Counted from the first letter of the stretch, positions 29,637 through 39,567 are shown. The stretch: 64,000 bases of DNA from Pseudomonas guariconensis (GCF_015680235.1 NZ_JADLJL010000005.1:62001-126000); one strand, 5' to 3'. Notes: generated by a model from the sequence alone, not told the origin. Numbers and translations are program-made.

Positions 29637-30905
29637 TCAGCCGTTGAACACGTCGTTCACGCTCTGCAGCGGGTAGTGCTTCGGATACGGCAGGGTAGCC
29701 ACGCCGGATTCGATGGCAGCCTTGGCCACGGCGTCGGAGACGACGGTGATCAGGCGTGGGTCCATCGGCTTCGGAATGATGTACTCACGGCCGAATTCCA
29801 GGGCCTGTACGCCGTAGGCGTCGCACACTTCCTTCGGCACTGGCAGCTTGGCCAGGTCCTTCAGGGCGATGGCGGCGGCGATCTTCATCTCTTCGTTGAT
29901 GCGCTTGGCGCGAACGTCCAGGGCACCACGGAAGATGAACGGGAAGCCCAGTACGTTGTTGACCTGGTTCGGGTAGTCGGAACGACCGGTGGCCATGATC
30001 ACGTCGCTGCGGGTGGCGTGGGCCAGCTCCGGGGCGATTTCCGGGTCCGGGTTCGAGCAGGCGAACACGATCGGGTTGGCCGCCATGGACTTCAAGCCTT
30101 CGGCACTCAGCAGGTTCGGGCCGGACAGGCCAACGAACACGTCGGCACCTTCCAGGGCGTCGGCCAGGGTGCGCTTGTCGGTAGCGTGAGCGAACTGGGC
30201 CTTGTACTGGTTCAGGTCGTCGCGGCCGGCGTGGATGACGCCAGTGCGGTCGATCATGAAGATGTTCTCGACCTTGGCACCCATGCTGACCAGCAGCTTC
30301 ATGCAGGAGATGGCGGCAGCGCCGGCACCCAGGCAGACGATCTTGGCTTCTTCGAGCTTCTTGCCGGCGATTTCCAAGGCGTTGATCATGCCGGCCGCGG
30401 TGACGATCGCGGTACCGTGCTGGTCATCGTGGAAGACCGGGATATCGCACTGCTCGATCAGGGTGCGCTCGATCTCGAAGCACTCAGGCGCCTTGATGTC
30501 TTCGAGGTTGATGCCACCGAAAGTGATGGAGATGCGCTTGACGGTGTCGATGAAGGCCTGTGGGCTTTCCGAGTCGACTTCGATGTCGAACACGTCGATG
30601 CCGGCGAAACGCTTGAACAGAACGCCCTTGCCTTCCATGACCGGCTTGGAGGCCAGCGGGCCCAGGTCGCCGAGGCCGAGGATGGCGGTACCATCGGAAA
30701 TCACCGCGACCAGGTTGCCCTTGCCGGTGTACTTGTAGGCCAGCTCTGGGTCACGGCCAATCTCGCGCACCGGCTCGGCGACGCCCGGGCTGTAGGCCAG
30801 GGCCAGGTCACGGGCGGTTGCGGTCGGCTTGGTGAGTTCGACGCTCAGTTTCCCCGGACGAGGCTGAGCGTGATATTCGAGAGCGGCGGTTTTCAGGTCT
30901 GACAT
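29637..30905 (-). CDS. maeB: Malic enzyme, short NADP-type form
   Basis: A 422-residue oxidative decarboxylase that converts malate to pyruvate and CO2. It has the N-terminal malic domain (AYSPGVAEP, VFHDDQHGTA with metal and substrate residues) and the NAD(P)-binding domain (GAGAAAISCMKLL). It lacks the phosphotransacetylase-like C-terminal domain that makes E. coli MaeB 759 residues long. I chose MSDLKTAAL as start. NADP preference is inferred from the family. Confidence 0.92.
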   Translation of the reverse strand: MSDLKTAALEYHAQPRPGKLSVELTKPTATARDLALAYSPGVAEPVREIGRDPELAYKYTGKGNLVAVISDGTAILGLGDLGPLASKPVMEGKGVLFKRFAGIDVFDIEVDSESPQAFIDTVKRISITFGGINLEDIKAPECFEIERTLIEQCDIPVFHDDQHGTAIVTAAGMINALEIAGKKLEEAKIVCLGAGAAAISCMKLLVSMGAKVENIFMIDRTGVIHAGRDDLNQYKAQFAHATDKRTLADALEGADVFVGLSGPNLLSAEGLKSMAANPIVFACSNPDPEIAPELAHATRSDVIMATGRSDYPNQVNNVLGFPFIFRGALDVRAKRINEEMKIAAAIALKDLAKLPVPKEVCDAYGVQALEFGREYIIPKPMDPRLITVVSDAVAKAAIESGVATLPYPKHYPLQSVNDVFNG

Positions 30906-31019
30906 GGTGGGCATTCCGCTTGTTTACTGTTCTGACGGACCGCCGAGGATACGCAAAGAGCCGGGGAGCTACAAGACTGCCCGGTCACTTGTGTCAAGGC
31001 CTTTAGCCTACGACTTTAC

Positions 31020-31048
31020 GCTATAACCCACGGGGCATACGCCATCAA
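31020..31048 (-). promoter_or_regulatory. Candidate sigma-70 promoter of maeB
   Basis: On the minus strand TTGATG and TATAGC are separated by 17 bp, about 115 bp upstream of the maeB start. A second -35-like TTGACA (minus strand, 30992-30997) lies closer to the gene but has a poor -10. Which one is used is uncertain. Confidence 0.3.
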
Positions 31049-31084
31049 GTGTGTACAATCCAATAGCGAAATGTCTACAACTAT

Positions 31085-31906
31085 TTAACCTGAAACACGC
31101 TCCAACATGCTCGGATCGGTCAATGGCAACAACCAGCGTCGCTGCCCCGGCTTCAAGCCGCCCTTGCGGGAACGGTCCAGCACCCAGCCACGCGCCTCGA
31201 CCTGGCGTCCCTTGAGATTATCGAAGAACCTTGCCGGGAAGTTGCGTTGCAGACGAGCGGGAACCTGCAACACCACCTGGTCGCCAAGATCGAGCCAGAC
31301 ACCACCGCGATTGCGTTCGATGCCCTGGATTTTGCCGCTGATGACGGCAAACCCAGACTGACGCACATCGCCGTCACGCAGCACCGGCGACTGCCGCCAG
31401 AGCCCGGCACGGGCCACCCTGGCCGCCTGTTCGGCTTGCTGCTGGCAGGAGGCGAGGTTGACGTTGGGCGCCACCGCGACCCGATAGCCCAGGCCCTCGC
31501 TGAGCAATACCGCCTCGAGATTGTCGCCATTGCGGCCGTAGATATGCGCCAAGGTTCGGCCGTACTTGTCTTTCGACTCCACGCCCGGCACCAGCCCGAC
31601 GCGCCCGTCGCTGGCGTTCACCAAGGCCTGCAGGCGGCGCTTGGCGGCCTCGGCGTAGGGTTCGCTGGTGCGCCCCTTGCGGCCGATTTCCGGTGCGTTG
31701 AGCCCGATCATGCGCACGCTGCGCCCATCGCTCAGGCGCAAGGTGTCGCCGTCGACCACCTGGCGCACCGCCACTTGCTGCGGCTTGTCAGGGACGGGGC
31801 AGTAGGCCAGGGTCGGCAGGTGCCAGAACGCAGCCACAAAAAAAGCGCCCACAAGGGGCGCCTTTTTCTGCAGCAGCGCGAAACCCGAGGGGTTCGCCAT
31901 ATGCAT
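31085..31906 (-). CDS. Secreted thermonuclease (SNase-like) family protein
   Basis: A protein of about 273 residues with a signal peptide (about 1-36, ending LAYC) and a staphylococcal-nuclease fold: VVDGDTLRLSDGRSVRMIGLNAPE has the Asp and Arg calcium/catalytic positions, and KDKYGRTLAHIYG the second part, then a C-terminal OB-like extension. It probably cuts DNA or RNA outside the cytoplasm. The start is near 31906 or 31900, only a few bases after rpmE, preceded by AAGAAG. Its signal-peptide codons contain the rpmE terminator. Confidence 0.85.
   Translation of the reverse strand: MHMANPSGFALLQKKAPLVGAFFVAAFWHLPTLAYCPVPDKPQQVAVRQVVDGDTLRLSDGRSVRMIGLNAPEIGRKGRTSEPYAEAAKRRLQALVNASDGRVGLVPGVESKDKYGRTLAHIYGRNGDNLEAVLLSEGLGYRVAVAPNVNLASCQQQAEQAARVARAGLWRQSPVLRDGDVRQSGFAVISGKIQGIERNRGGVWLDLGDQVVLQVPARLQRNFPARFFDNLKGRQVEARGWVLDRSRKGGLKPGQRRWLLPLTDPSMLERVSG
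31838..31867 (-). terminator. rpmE terminator inside the nuclease signal-peptide codons
   Basis: On the minus strand GCGCCC pairs with GGGCGC over a 5-base loop, preceded by AAAAA and followed by seven T. It lies 42 bp after the rpmE stop and within codons 14-23 of the nuclease gene, where it encodes the start of the hydrophobic core (KKAPLVGAFFV). Confidence 0.8.
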
Positions 31907-31908
31907 GA

Positions 31909-32124
31909 TTACTTCTTGGTACCGAACATACCGAAGCGATCGGCGAACTTCTGTACGCGACCACCGGTGTCCAGGACCTTCTGCTTGCCAGTGTAGAACG
32001 GGTGGCACTGGGAGCAGACGTCGATCGACAGAGGCTTGGCCAGGGTCGAACGGGTCTCGAACTTGTTGCCGCAGCTGCAGGTGACTGCAACTACTTCGTA
32101 ATTCGGGTGAATTTCTGGTTTCAT
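31909..32124 (-). CDS. rpmE: 50S ribosomal protein L31
   Basis: A 71-residue zinc-binding L31. [22 protein letters not shown] and the later [13 protein letters not shown] give the four cysteines of the zinc (C+) form, which also serves as a zinc store and is replaced by a non-zinc paralogue under zinc limitation. The start is the inner ATG; the longer frame adds 13 unrelated residues. Divergent from priA. Confidence 0.97.
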   Translation of the reverse strand: MKPEIHPNYEVVAVTCSCGNKFETRSTLAKPLSIDVCSQCHPFYTGKQKVLDTGGRVQKFADRFGMFGTKK

Positions 32125-32194
32125 CGTCACTTCCTCGAGCTGCGTGCCGCCACCCAACACCAATTGTTGAATACCGCACGTAATTAGGCGGCGA

Positions 32195-32222
32195 ATAATA
32201 CCAGAGCATCACGCCAACGCAA
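32195..32222 (-). promoter_or_regulatory. Candidate sigma-70 promoter of rpmE
   Basis: On the minus strand TTGCGT and TATTAT are spaced 16 bp apart, about 70 bp upstream of the rpmE ATG. The -10 matches five of six consensus bases; the -35 only three. Confidence 0.4.
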
Positions 32223-32292
32223 GTTGTCGCGAGCACCGACTGTCGTCTGCTAGTCTCGGCGGATTCCGAAATACCCTCCAGAGACCTTCCGC

Positions 32293-34512
32293 GTGTCCGA
32301 CGTCATCCTGCGCCTTGCCCTGCCTTCGCCCCTGCGTCGCCTGTTCGACTACCGGGCCCCGGCCAACATGGCCCGCCAGGCGCTGGTGCCCGGCATGCGC
32401 ATCCGCGTGCCGTTCGGGCGCCGGGAGATGATCGGCGTGCTGGTGGAAGTCTGCGACAAGAGCGAGGTCCCGGCAGACAAACTCAAGCCGGCCAGCGCCC
32501 TGCTCGACCCGGTCTCGCCGCTGCCCGCCTCGCTGTTCAAGCTGTGCCTGTGGACCTCGCAGTATTACCAGCACAGCCTGGGCGACACCCTCAACTGGGC
32601 CCTGCCGACCCTGCTGCGCCAGGGCGAGCCGGCCGAGATGCGCCAGGAGCGCTTCTGGCACGTGGCGCCCGGCGCCCGCCTGGAAGACCCGCGCATCGCC
32701 CGCGCACCGCGCCAGCGCGAAGCGCTCAAGACCTTGTCGCAACATCCCCATGGGGTCGCCCACAGCCTGCTGGCCAAACTGGGCCTGAACAAGGACAGCC
32801 TGGACCTGTTGCTGGCCAAGGAGCTGGTCCAGCTGGAAATACGCCGCCACCTGCCACAGGCGCGTCACGAACATTGGCTGGCGCAGCCGGAACTGCCCCT
32901 GAACGAGGAGCAGCTGGCAGCCTTCGATGCCGTGCGCTCGGGCTTCGGTGCCTTCCACGCCTTCCTCCTGGCCGGGGTGACAGGCAGCGGCAAGACCGAG
33001 GTTTACCTGCAGCTGATCCGCGAAACCCTGGAAGCGGGCAAACAGGCGTTGATCCTGATCCCCGAGATCAACCTGGGGCCGCAGACCCTGGCGCGTTTCG
33101 AGCAGCGCTTCAATGCTCGCATCGCGCTGCTGCACTCGGCGGTAGGCGATCGCGAACGCCTCGATGCCTGGCTGGCGGCCCGCGACGGCGAGGCCGATAT
33201 CATCATCGGCACGCGTTCGGCGCTGTTCACGCCCATGAAGAACCCCGGCCTGATCATCATCGACGAGGAGCACGACGGCTCCTATAAACAGCAGGAAGGC
33301 CTGCGCTACCACGCCCGGGACCTGGCTGTGGTACGTGCCCACCAGGAAAACATCCCGATCCTGCTCGGCTCCGCAACGCCCTCGCTGGAAAGCCTGCACA
33401 ACGCCCACAGCGGGCGCTACGGCCTGCTGCGCATGAACCAGCGCGCCGGCGGCGCACGCGCGCCCCGCTTCCTGCGCTTGGACGTACGCAGCCTGCCCCT
33501 GGACAGCGGCATCAGCGGCCCACTGCAGCAGGCCATCCGCCAGACCCTGGAAGCCGGCCAGCAGGTGCTGGTATTCCTCAACCGCCGCGGCTTCGCCCCG
33601 ACGCTGCTGTGCCACGACTGCGGTTGGCTCTCCGAATGCCCGCGCTGCGACGCGCGGATGACCGTGCACCAGCGCTCCGGCGTGCTGCGCTGCCACCACT
33701 GCGGCCACGACGAACGCCTGCCGCACCAGTGCCCGCAGTGCGCCCATGTCGACCTGCGCCCGGTGGGTGCAGGTACCGAGCGGGCCGAAGAGCGCCTGAA
33801 AACCCTGTTCCCCGACTACCCCATCCTGCGCGTGGACCGCGACAGCACCTCGCGCAAGGACGCCATGCACAACCTGTTCACCACCATCCAGCGCGGCCAG
33901 CCCAGCATCCTGGTGGGAACACAGATGCTGGCCAAGGGTCACCACTTCCCAAGGGTAACCTTGGTGGCCATCCTCGACGCCGATGGCGGCCTGTTCTCCG
34001 GCGATTTCCGCGCCAGCGAGCGCATGGCCCAGCTGATCGTCCAGGTGGCCGGCCGCGCCGGGCGGGCCGAAGAACCGGGCAAGGTGATCATCCAGACCCA
34101 CCTGGCCGAACACCCGCTGCTGGTGCAACTGACCGAGCAGGGCTACTTCGCCTTCGCCGAACAAGCCCTGAGCGAACGCCGGGCCGCAGGCTTACCCCCC
34201 TTCGCCCACTTGGCCCTGCTGCGCGCCGAGGCGCACAAGCCGGGCCAGGCAGAGGGGTTTCTCGACGAGGCCTGCGCCGCGGCCGAACGCCTGCTGGCCG
34301 AGCACAACCTGCACGGTATCGAGCTGCTCGGCCCGGTACCGGCGCCCATGGAGCGCCGCGCTGGGCGCTTCCGTGCGCAATTATTGCTCCAGGCCAATGC
34401 CCGGGCGCCTTTGCATCGACTGATCAGCGCCTGGTTGCTAGTGTTGGAGCACATGCCGAGCGGGCGCCAGGTGCGCTGGTCGCTGGATGTGGACCCGGTC
34501 GATCTGTACTGA
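32293..34512 (+). CDS. priA: Primosomal replication protein N' (PriA helicase)
   Basis: A 739-residue superfamily-2 helicase that restarts stalled replication forks. It has an N-terminal DNA-binding region (1-200), Walker [15 protein letters not shown] box, and a cysteine-rich zinc insert (CHDC, CPRC, CHHC and CPQC between about residues 438 and 487) that binds two zinc ions, then the second RecA-like domain ([19 protein letters not shown]). The start codon is GTG and the length is standard. Confidence 0.96.
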   Translation: MSDVILRLALPSPLRRLFDYRAPANMARQALVPGMRIRVPFGRREMIGVLVEVCDKSEVPADKLKPASALLDPVSPLPASLFKLCLWTSQYYQHSLGDTLNWALPTLLRQGEPAEMRQERFWHVAPGARLEDPRIARAPRQREALKTLSQHPHGVAHSLLAKLGLNKDSLDLLLAKELVQLEIRRHLPQARHEHWLAQPELPLNEEQLAAFDAVRSGFGAFHAFLLAGVTGSGKTEVYLQLIRETLEAGKQALILIPEINLGPQTLARFEQRFNARIALLHSAVGDRERLDAWLAARDGEADIIIGTRSALFTPMKNPGLIIIDEEHDGSYKQQEGLRYHARDLAVVRAHQENIPILLGSATPSLESLHNAHSGRYGLLRMNQRAGGARAPRFLRLDVRSLPLDSGISGPLQQAIRQTLEAGQQVLVFLNRRGFAPTLLCHDCGWLSECPRCDARMTVHQRSGVLRCHHCGHDERLPHQCPQCAHVDLRPVGAGTERAEERLKTLFPDYPILRVDRDSTSRKDAMHNLFTTIQRGQPSILVGTQMLAKGHHFPRVTLVAILDADGGLFSGDFRASERMAQLIVQVAGRAGRAEEPGKVIIQTHLAEHPLLVQLTEQGYFAFAEQALSERRAAGLPPFAHLALLRAEAHKPGQAEGFLDEACAAAERLLAEHNLHGIELLGPVPAPMERRAGRFRAQLLLQANARAPLHRLISAWLLVLEHMPSGRQVRWSLDVDPVDLY

Positions 34513-34515
34513 TAT

Positions 34516-34590
34516 CGATCGTCCCTATCGCCGGCAAGCCGGCTCCCACGCGCCCTGTGGGCGCCGGCTTGCCGGCGATAGGGCCGGAAC
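34516..34590. repeat. REP-type inverted repeat between priA and argS
   Basis: ATCGCCGGCAAGCCGGCTCC and its reverse complement face each other around CACGCGCCCTGTGGGCG. The pair follows the priA stop directly and precedes the argS leader. Confidence 0.75.
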
Positions 34591-34697
34591 ATACAGCGTC
34601 AAAGGTTGGCAACCCGCCTTTGGAAACGGATAATGCCCAGTTTTTCCACCTGCGCATCGAAGCGCCCCACCGCGCTTGCGGTCGAAAAGAGAACGCC

Positions 34698-36434
34698 ATG
34701 AAAGACACCATTCGCCAGCTGATCCAGCAAGCCCTCACCCAACTCGTCACCGACGGCGTGCTGCCTGAAGGGCTGACGCCGGCGATCCAGGTGGAAAATG
34801 CCCGGGACAAGACCCACGGCGACTTCGCCAGCAACATCGCCATGATGCTGGCCAAGCCCGCCGGCATGAAGCCACGCGACCTGGCCGAAAAACTCATCGA
34901 GACCCTGCCAACCAGCGACGACATCACCAAGGTCGAGATCGCAGGCCCGGGCTTCCTGAACTTCTTCCAGAACACCCAGGCCCTGGCCAACCGCCTGGAC
35001 GCCGCCCTGGCCGATGGCCACCTGGGCGTGCGCAAGGCCGGCCCGAGCGAGAAGGTGGTGATCGACCTGTCGGCACCGAACCTGGCCAAGGAAATGCACG
35101 TCGGCCACCTGCGCTCGACCATCATCGGTGACAGCGTCGCCCGGGTCCTGGAGTTCCTCGGCGACCAAGTGATCCGCCAGAACCACGTGGGCGATTGGGG
35201 CACCCAGTTCGGCATGCTGCTGGCCTACCTGGAGGAGAACCCGATCACCAGCGACGAACTCTCTGATCTGGAGAACTTCTACCGCGCGGCGAAGAAGCGC
35301 TTCGACGAGTCCGAAGACTTCGCTACCCGCGCCCGTGGCCTGGTGGTCAAGCTGCAGGCCGGCGACCCCGAGTGCATGGCACTGTGGACCCGCTTCAAGG
35401 ACATCTCCCTGTCCCACTGCCAGAAAACCTACGAGCTGCTCAACGTCAAGCTGACCATGGCCGACGTGATGGGCGAAAGCGCCTACAACGCCGACCTGGC
35501 CAACGTGGTCGCCGACCTCAAGGCCAAGGGCCTGCTGGTCGAGGATCAGGGCGCCCAGTGCGTGTTCCTCGACGAGTTCAAGAACGCCGAAGGCGAGCCG
35601 CTGCCGGTGATCGTGCAGAAGGCCGATGGCGGCTACCTCTACGCCACCACCGACCTTGCCGCCGTGCGCTACCGCAGCAACGTACTCAAGGCCGATCGCG
35701 CCCTGTATTTCGTCGACCAGCGCCAGGCCCTGCACTTCAACCAGGTGTTCGAAGTCGCCCGCCGCGCAGGTTTCGTCGGCCACCCGATGCAGATGGAGCA
35801 CATGGGCTTCGGCACCATGAACGGCGCCGATGGCCGCCCGTTCAAGACCCGCGATGGCGGCACCGTGAAGCTGATCGACCTGCTCACCGAAGCCAAGGAA
35901 CGCGCCTACACCCTGGTCAAGGACAAGAACCCGAGCCTGTCCGAGGACGAACTGCGCCGCATCGGCGAAGTGGTCGGCATCGGCGCGGTGAAGTACGCCG
36001 ACCTGTCCAAGCACCGCACCAGCGACTACAGCTTCAACTTCGAGCTGATGCTCAACTTCGACGGCAACACCGCGCCGTACCTGCTGTACGCCTACACCCG
36101 CGTGGCCAGTGTGTTCCGCAAGCTGGGCAAAGGCTTTGACGAAGTCGAGGGCAAGATCACCCTGCAGGCCGCCCACGAGCAGGATTTGGCCGCGCGCCTG
36201 GCGCAGTTCGGTGAAGTGCTCAACAACGTCGCCGACAAAGGCACCCCACACGTACTGTGCAGCTACCTGTACGACATCGCCGGCCTGTTCTCCAGCTTCT
36301 ACGAGAACTGCCCGATCCTCGCCGCCGAGAACGCCGAACAGCAGCAGAGCCGTCTGCGCCTGGCCGCCCTGACCGGTCGAACCCTCAAGCAGGGCCTGGA
36401 ACTGCTCGGCCTGGAAACCTTGGAGCGCATGTAA
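34698..36434 (+). CDS. argS: Arginyl-tRNA synthetase
   Basis: A 578-residue class I synthetase that charges tRNA-Arg. It has the N-terminal Arg-tRNA recognition domain (1-90), a HIGH-type motif in [10 protein letters not shown], the family's KMSK-like segment (PFKTRDGG) and a C-terminal DALR anticodon-binding domain. The open frame runs 1.1 kb further upstream inside priA, but that part has no synthetase similarity; [13 protein letters not shown] is the standard N-terminus. Confidence 0.97.
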   Translation: MKDTIRQLIQQALTQLVTDGVLPEGLTPAIQVENARDKTHGDFASNIAMMLAKPAGMKPRDLAEKLIETLPTSDDITKVEIAGPGFLNFFQNTQALANRLDAALADGHLGVRKAGPSEKVVIDLSAPNLAKEMHVGHLRSTIIGDSVARVLEFLGDQVIRQNHVGDWGTQFGMLLAYLEENPITSDELSDLENFYRAAKKRFDESEDFATRARGLVVKLQAGDPECMALWTRFKDISLSHCQKTYELLNVKLTMADVMGESAYNADLANVVADLKAKGLLVEDQGAQCVFLDEFKNAEGEPLPVIVQKADGGYLYATTDLAAVRYRSNVLKADRALYFVDQRQALHFNQVFEVARRAGFVGHPMQMEHMGFGTMNGADGRPFKTRDGGTVKLIDLLTEAKERAYTLVKDKNPSLSEDELRRIGEVVGIGAVKYADLSKHRTSDYSFNFELMLNFDGNTAPYLLYAYTRVASVFRKLGKGFDEVEGKITLQAAHEQDLAARLAQFGEVLNNVADKGTPHVLCSYLYDIAGLFSSFYENCPILAAENAEQQQSRLRLAALTGRTLKQGLELLGLETLERM

Positions 36435-36435
36435 G

Positions 36436-37134
36436 TTGGCTGCCAAGAAAAAACCCGCACCAAAGCGTGGCGCCAGCCGTAACCAGGCACCGGCCAAGCA
36501 GCCGATCCCAGGCTGGATCTGGCTGGCGGTCGGCCTGACCGTCGGCGCCTTCATTGTCTTCCTGATGAAGCTCGAGCCTGGCGGCGACGATATCAAGCGC
36601 ACCAAGCCTGAACAGCAGAAGCCGGCGAAGGTCGCCGAGGCCAGCAAGGGCAGCGCGCCTGTGCAGCAACAGCCGGTCAAGCCCAAGTACGACTTCTATA
36701 CGCTGCTGCCGGAGTCGGAGGTCATCGTGCCGCCCGAAGCCGTGCCGGAGAAAACCCCACCGGTGCCGGCGCAACCGGTCAAGCCGGTCACACCGGCCGA
36801 AGCGGCGAAGATCGACACCGCCCGTGCCCAGGCCGCCCTGATGGGGCAGACGCCTCCGCCCGCCCCCCCGGTGATCAAGCCGGCGGCGACCACGCAGTTC
36901 TTCCTCCAGGCCGGCTCGTTCCGCAAGCAGGCCGATGCCGACAAGGTCCGTGCGCAGATCATCCTGCTGGGCCAGTCGGTCAAGGTGGAATCGGGGACGG
37001 TGAAGGATGAAACCTGGTACCGCGTACTGGTCGGCCCGTTCAGCAACCGCGAACAGCTGACCGGGGCGCAGAAGCAGCTGGCCGGAGCTGGCTTCGGCAA
37101 CCTGCTGTTGCAACAGCGACAGACCCGCCAGTAA
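36436..37134 (+). CDS. SPOR-domain membrane protein (FtsN-like)
   Basis: A 232-residue protein that starts with TTG one base after the argS stop: basic cytoplasmic tail (MAAKKKPAPKRGASRNQ), one membrane helix at about 29-45, a Pro/Lys-rich linker, and a C-terminal SPOR domain at about 153-228 (FFLQAGSFRKQADADKVRAQ). The layout is that of FtsN, and an argS-linked SPOR gene is common in Pseudomonas. It probably binds septal peptidoglycan during division. Whether it is the true FtsN is not decided by sequence alone. Confidence 0.87.
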   Translation: MAAKKKPAPKRGASRNQAPAKQPIPGWIWLAVGLTVGAFIVFLMKLEPGGDDIKRTKPEQQKPAKVAEASKGSAPVQQQPVKPKYDFYTLLPESEVIVPPEAVPEKTPPVPAQPVKPVTPAEAAKIDTARAQAALMGQTPPPAPPVIKPAATTQFFLQAGSFRKQADADKVRAQIILLGQSVKVESGTVKDETWYRVLVGPFSNREQLTGAQKQLAGAGFGNLLLQQRQTRQ

Positions 37135-37137
37135 CGG

Positions 37138-37175
37138 AAAAGGCCTTGCCGCCCTGCGCGACAAGGCCTTTTTTC
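37138..37175 (+). terminator. Rho-independent terminator after the argS-SPOR pair
   Basis: AAGGCCTTG and CAAGGCCTT form a 9-bp stem with a 13-base loop followed by TTTT, starting four bases after the SPOR gene stop. The flanking A-run lets it work weakly on the minus strand too, toward which the TM2 gene reads. Confidence 0.85.
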
Positions 37176-37177
37176 TA

Positions 37178-37597
37178 TCAGCGACGTTCAGCGTTGACTT
37201 GGGAAATCTGGCTGTTGAGCGTCCAGAAGTCATATAGCACGCCCACCAGGAACAGGCCGCCGGTGAGCAGGTAGATCAAGGCGCTGATCCACTTGCCCTG
37301 GTAAAGGCGATGCGCACCGAAGATCCCTAGGAAGGTCAGAAGGATCCACGCCAGGTTGTAGTCCACCCGCCCCGGCTGGAAGCGCATGTCTGCTTCACGG
37401 TCCATCGAAGGGATCAGGAACAGGTCAATCAGCCAGCCGATGCCGAGCAGGCCCAGGGTGAAGAACCAGATCGTGCCGGTGATCGGCTTGCCATAGTAGA
37501 AGCGGTGCGAGCCGGTGAAGCCGAAGATCCACAGGAGATAACCCAGGACCTTGCTGTGGGTGTCGTGCATCGGCGCCCCCTGTTGATAACCATTCAT
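37178..37597 (-). CDS. TM2-domain membrane protein
   Basis: A 139-residue protein with two TM2 modules: YLLWIFGFTGSHRFYYGKPITGTIWFFTLGLLGIGWLIDLFLI (about 22-64) and a second one with FLGIFGAHRLYQGKWISALIYLLTGG (about 90-130). Each has the GxHRFY/HRLYxG turn between two helices. The function of TM2 proteins in bacteria is not known. A very strong AGGAGG lies upstream of the chosen ATG; the longer frame is rejected. Confidence 0.88.
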   Translation of the reverse strand: MNGYQQGAPMHDTHSKVLGYLLWIFGFTGSHRFYYGKPITGTIWFFTLGLLGIGWLIDLFLIPSMDREADMRFQPGRVDYNLAWILLTFLGIFGAHRLYQGKWISALIYLLTGGLFLVGVLYDFWTLNSQISQVNAERR

Positions 37598-37765
37598 GCT
37601 TGTCCTCCTTGGGTTAGTGAAAAATTTTCTAAGGAAATTTGTGACTTTTTCCTTGGAAGCCGACGTATGGTACCCGCGCAATCGACCAACGGAACGAAAA
37701 ACCCATCCTGAGTGTTATAGAGTTGCGCGCCATACAGCCAACACATACCTAAAAGAGTTTCAACT

Positions 37766-38398
37766 ATGCCGCCTTTGTTCAAGACATGGCTGACCCTCTG
37801 CCTTTTGTTACCCCTGGCCGCCCACGCCACCAACCGTGAGCAACGTCTTCCCAACGGTTTTACTGGCTATACCACCAATGCCAGCAGCACCGTAAAGCGC
37901 ACGCCGATCAAGCAAACCAGCCTGCGCGCTCGCCCGAGCAATGCCGCCAAGGTGTCCAGCCAACTGCCCGTTGCCATGATGTCGCCCAAGCAGAGCAGCA
38001 ATGTGCTCAGCCGTGCCGTCAATGTACTGGGCACACCCTACCGTTGGGGCGGCAGCAGCCCGAGCAAGGGCTTCGACTGCAGCGGGCTGGTCAAGTACGC
38101 CTTCACCGATGTCGCCGACGTCGACCTGCCACGTACCTCCAATGCCATGGCCCGCGGGCATGGCGTCAAGGTGGCCAAAAGCGACCTCAAGCCAGGCGAC
38201 CTGATCTTCTTCAATATCAAGAGCCGCCGGGTCAACCACGTTGCCATCTACCTGGGCAACGACCGCTTCATCCATGCGCCGCGTACCGGCAAGCGGGTGA
38301 GCATCGATACCCTTAGCAAACCGTACTGGCAGCGGCATTACGTGGTGGCCAAGCGGGTGTTGCCCAAAGAGCAGACGCTGGCACTGGCCAAGCGCTGA
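37766..38398 (+). CDS. NlpC/P60 family cell-wall hydrolase
   Basis: A 210-residue secreted protein with a signal peptide (1-21, ending AHA), a linker and an NlpC/P60 domain from about 75. Catalytic Cys105 (DCSGLV), His158 (VNHVAIYLG) and His170 (IHAP) form the triad. Such enzymes cut peptide bonds in peptidoglycan stems. An extended -10 (TG-T-TATAGA at 37713-37721) lies 45 bp upstream. It is divergent from the TM2 gene, and no operon partner follows. Confidence 0.9.
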   Translation: MPPLFKTWLTLCLLLPLAAHATNREQRLPNGFTGYTTNASSTVKRTPIKQTSLRARPSNAAKVSSQLPVAMMSPKQSSNVLSRAVNVLGTPYRWGGSSPSKGFDCSGLVKYAFTDVADVDLPRTSNAMARGHGVKVAKSDLKPGDLIFFNIKSRRVNHVAIYLGNDRFIHAPRTGKRVSIDTLSKPYWQRHYVVAKRVLPKEQTLALAKR

Positions 38399-38442
38399 GC
38401 TGAAATCGCTGCCCGCCACTTCGTGGGTGACTCTGCTCCTAT

Positions 38443-38569
38443 AACTATTTGATTTTGCAGGTCCTTGTGGGAGCGGGCTTGTCCCGCGATTGGGCCGGGC
38501 CCGATATCACCGTCGCCCTTGATCGCGGGACAAGCCCGCTCCCACAGAGGACCCGCAAATCAATTAGTT
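38443..38569. repeat. Long inverted repeat of REP type after the NlpC gene
   Basis: A 127-bp palindromic element. Its outer arms (AACTATTTGATTTTGCAGG and CGCAAATCAATTAGTT) and inner arms (GTGGGAGCGGGCTTGTCCCG and its complement) pair across a loop of about 35 bp. The same outer arm sequence recurs next to a REP at 46353-46377, so the flank is part of the repeat unit. It lies between two convergent genes. Confidence 0.8.
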
Positions 38570-39567
38570 ATTCTTTTATCTGCATCAATCTGCCCCCGCA
38601 ACGCCTGCAGCGCCATCTCCATCGTCTTCATCCCCACCGCCGCACCGGTCTGCATCACGGACTGCAACTGCGCCATCCGCCCTTCGCGAATCAGGTTGCG
38701 CACCGCAGGTGTCGCCACCAGTACTTCCCGCGCAGCTACCCGTCCGCCGCCTGTTCGCTTGAGCAGCACCTGCGCCACCACCATGCGCAGCGATTCTGCG
38801 AGCATCGCCCGCACCAGGGCTTTTTCTTCTGCGGCGAATACCTCCACCAAGCGGTCGATGCTGTTCACTGCCGAGCGGGTATGCACGGTCGCCAGCACCA
38901 GGTGGCCGGTTTCCGCCGCGCGTAAAGCCAGGCGAATGGTCTCCAAGTCGCGCAATTCACCGATCACGATGACATCCGGGTCCTGGCGCAAGGCACTGCG
39001 CAAGCCCTGGGCGAAGCTGCGGCAATCGCGACCGACCTGCCGCTGGTTGACCAGGCTGCGCTGGCCGATGTGAAGCACCTCGACCGGGTCTTCCAAGGTG
39101 ATGATGTGCAAGGCGTGTTGGCGGTTGAGCTGGTCGACCAAAGCCGCCATGGTGGACGTCTTGCCGCTGCCGGTGGGCCCGCCGACGAGCACGAGGCCGT
39201 CGCGCCACTGCGCAACAGACTGAAACACTTCCCTCAGGTCGAGTTCGTCCACGGTCGGTACCCGGGTCGGCAGCAGGCGCAGGCTCACTCCCGGGCCATT
39301 GCGCTGACGGTACAGGTTCAGGCGGGCACGCACGGCGCCCGGCAGGGTCACGGCCAGGTCCAGTTCATCGCCGCCCGCCCATTGCCGCCGCTGCGCCTCG
39401 TCGAGCAGCGGCGCGAGTGCATCTTCAAGGGGGGTAGCCGCCAAAGGCGGCAGGTCCAGGCGTTGCAGCAGTCCATCCACACGCAGCACAGGGACTTCGC
39501 CCGTGGCCAGGTGCAGGTCCGAAGCCCCTGCAGCTCTGGCCCGGGCCAACAGGTCGGTCACATCCAT
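38560..39567 (-). CDS. PilT-like twitching motility ATPase
   Basis: A 335-residue secretion-type ATPase with an N-terminal PAS-like domain, Walker A GPTGSGKT at 130-137, Walker B (DPDVIVIGE), and histidine box (LVLATVHTRSAVNSIDR). It lacks the zinc tetracysteine of GspE/PilB, as retraction ATPases do. It is about as long as PilT and E. coli YggR, and like YggR lies next to yggS-proC. It may retract the pilus made by the pilM-Q operon 12 kb away. The stop overlaps the end of the upstream palindrome. Confidence 0.88.
   Translation of the reverse strand: MDVTDLLARARAAGASDLHLATGEVPVLRVDGLLQRLDLPPLAATPLEDALAPLLDEAQRRQWAGGDELDLAVTLPGAVRARLNLYRQRNGPGVSLRLLPTRVPTVDELDLREVFQSVAQWRDGLVLVGGPTGSGKTSTMAALVDQLNRQHALHIITLEDPVEVLHIGQRSLVNQRQVGRDCRSFAQGLRSALRQDPDVIVIGELRDLETIRLALRAAETGHLVLATVHTRSAVNSIDRLVEVFAAEEKALVRAMLAESLRMVVAQVLLKRTGGGRVAAREVLVATPAVRNLIREGRMAQLQSVMQTGAAVGMKTMEMALQALRGQIDADKRITN

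Noticed and set aside
32209..34164. A 651-codon minus-strand frame opposite priA
   Set aside because: PriA has all its helicase and zinc motifs on the plus strand. The antisense frame has none.
33609..34697. N-terminal extension of the argS frame into priA
   Set aside because: This part is an out-of-frame priA shadow. ArgS has its standard N-terminus at 34698 and normal length from there.
34599..36686. A 695-codon minus-strand frame opposite argS
   Set aside because: A shadow of argS with no domain, no start context and no neighbours in phase.
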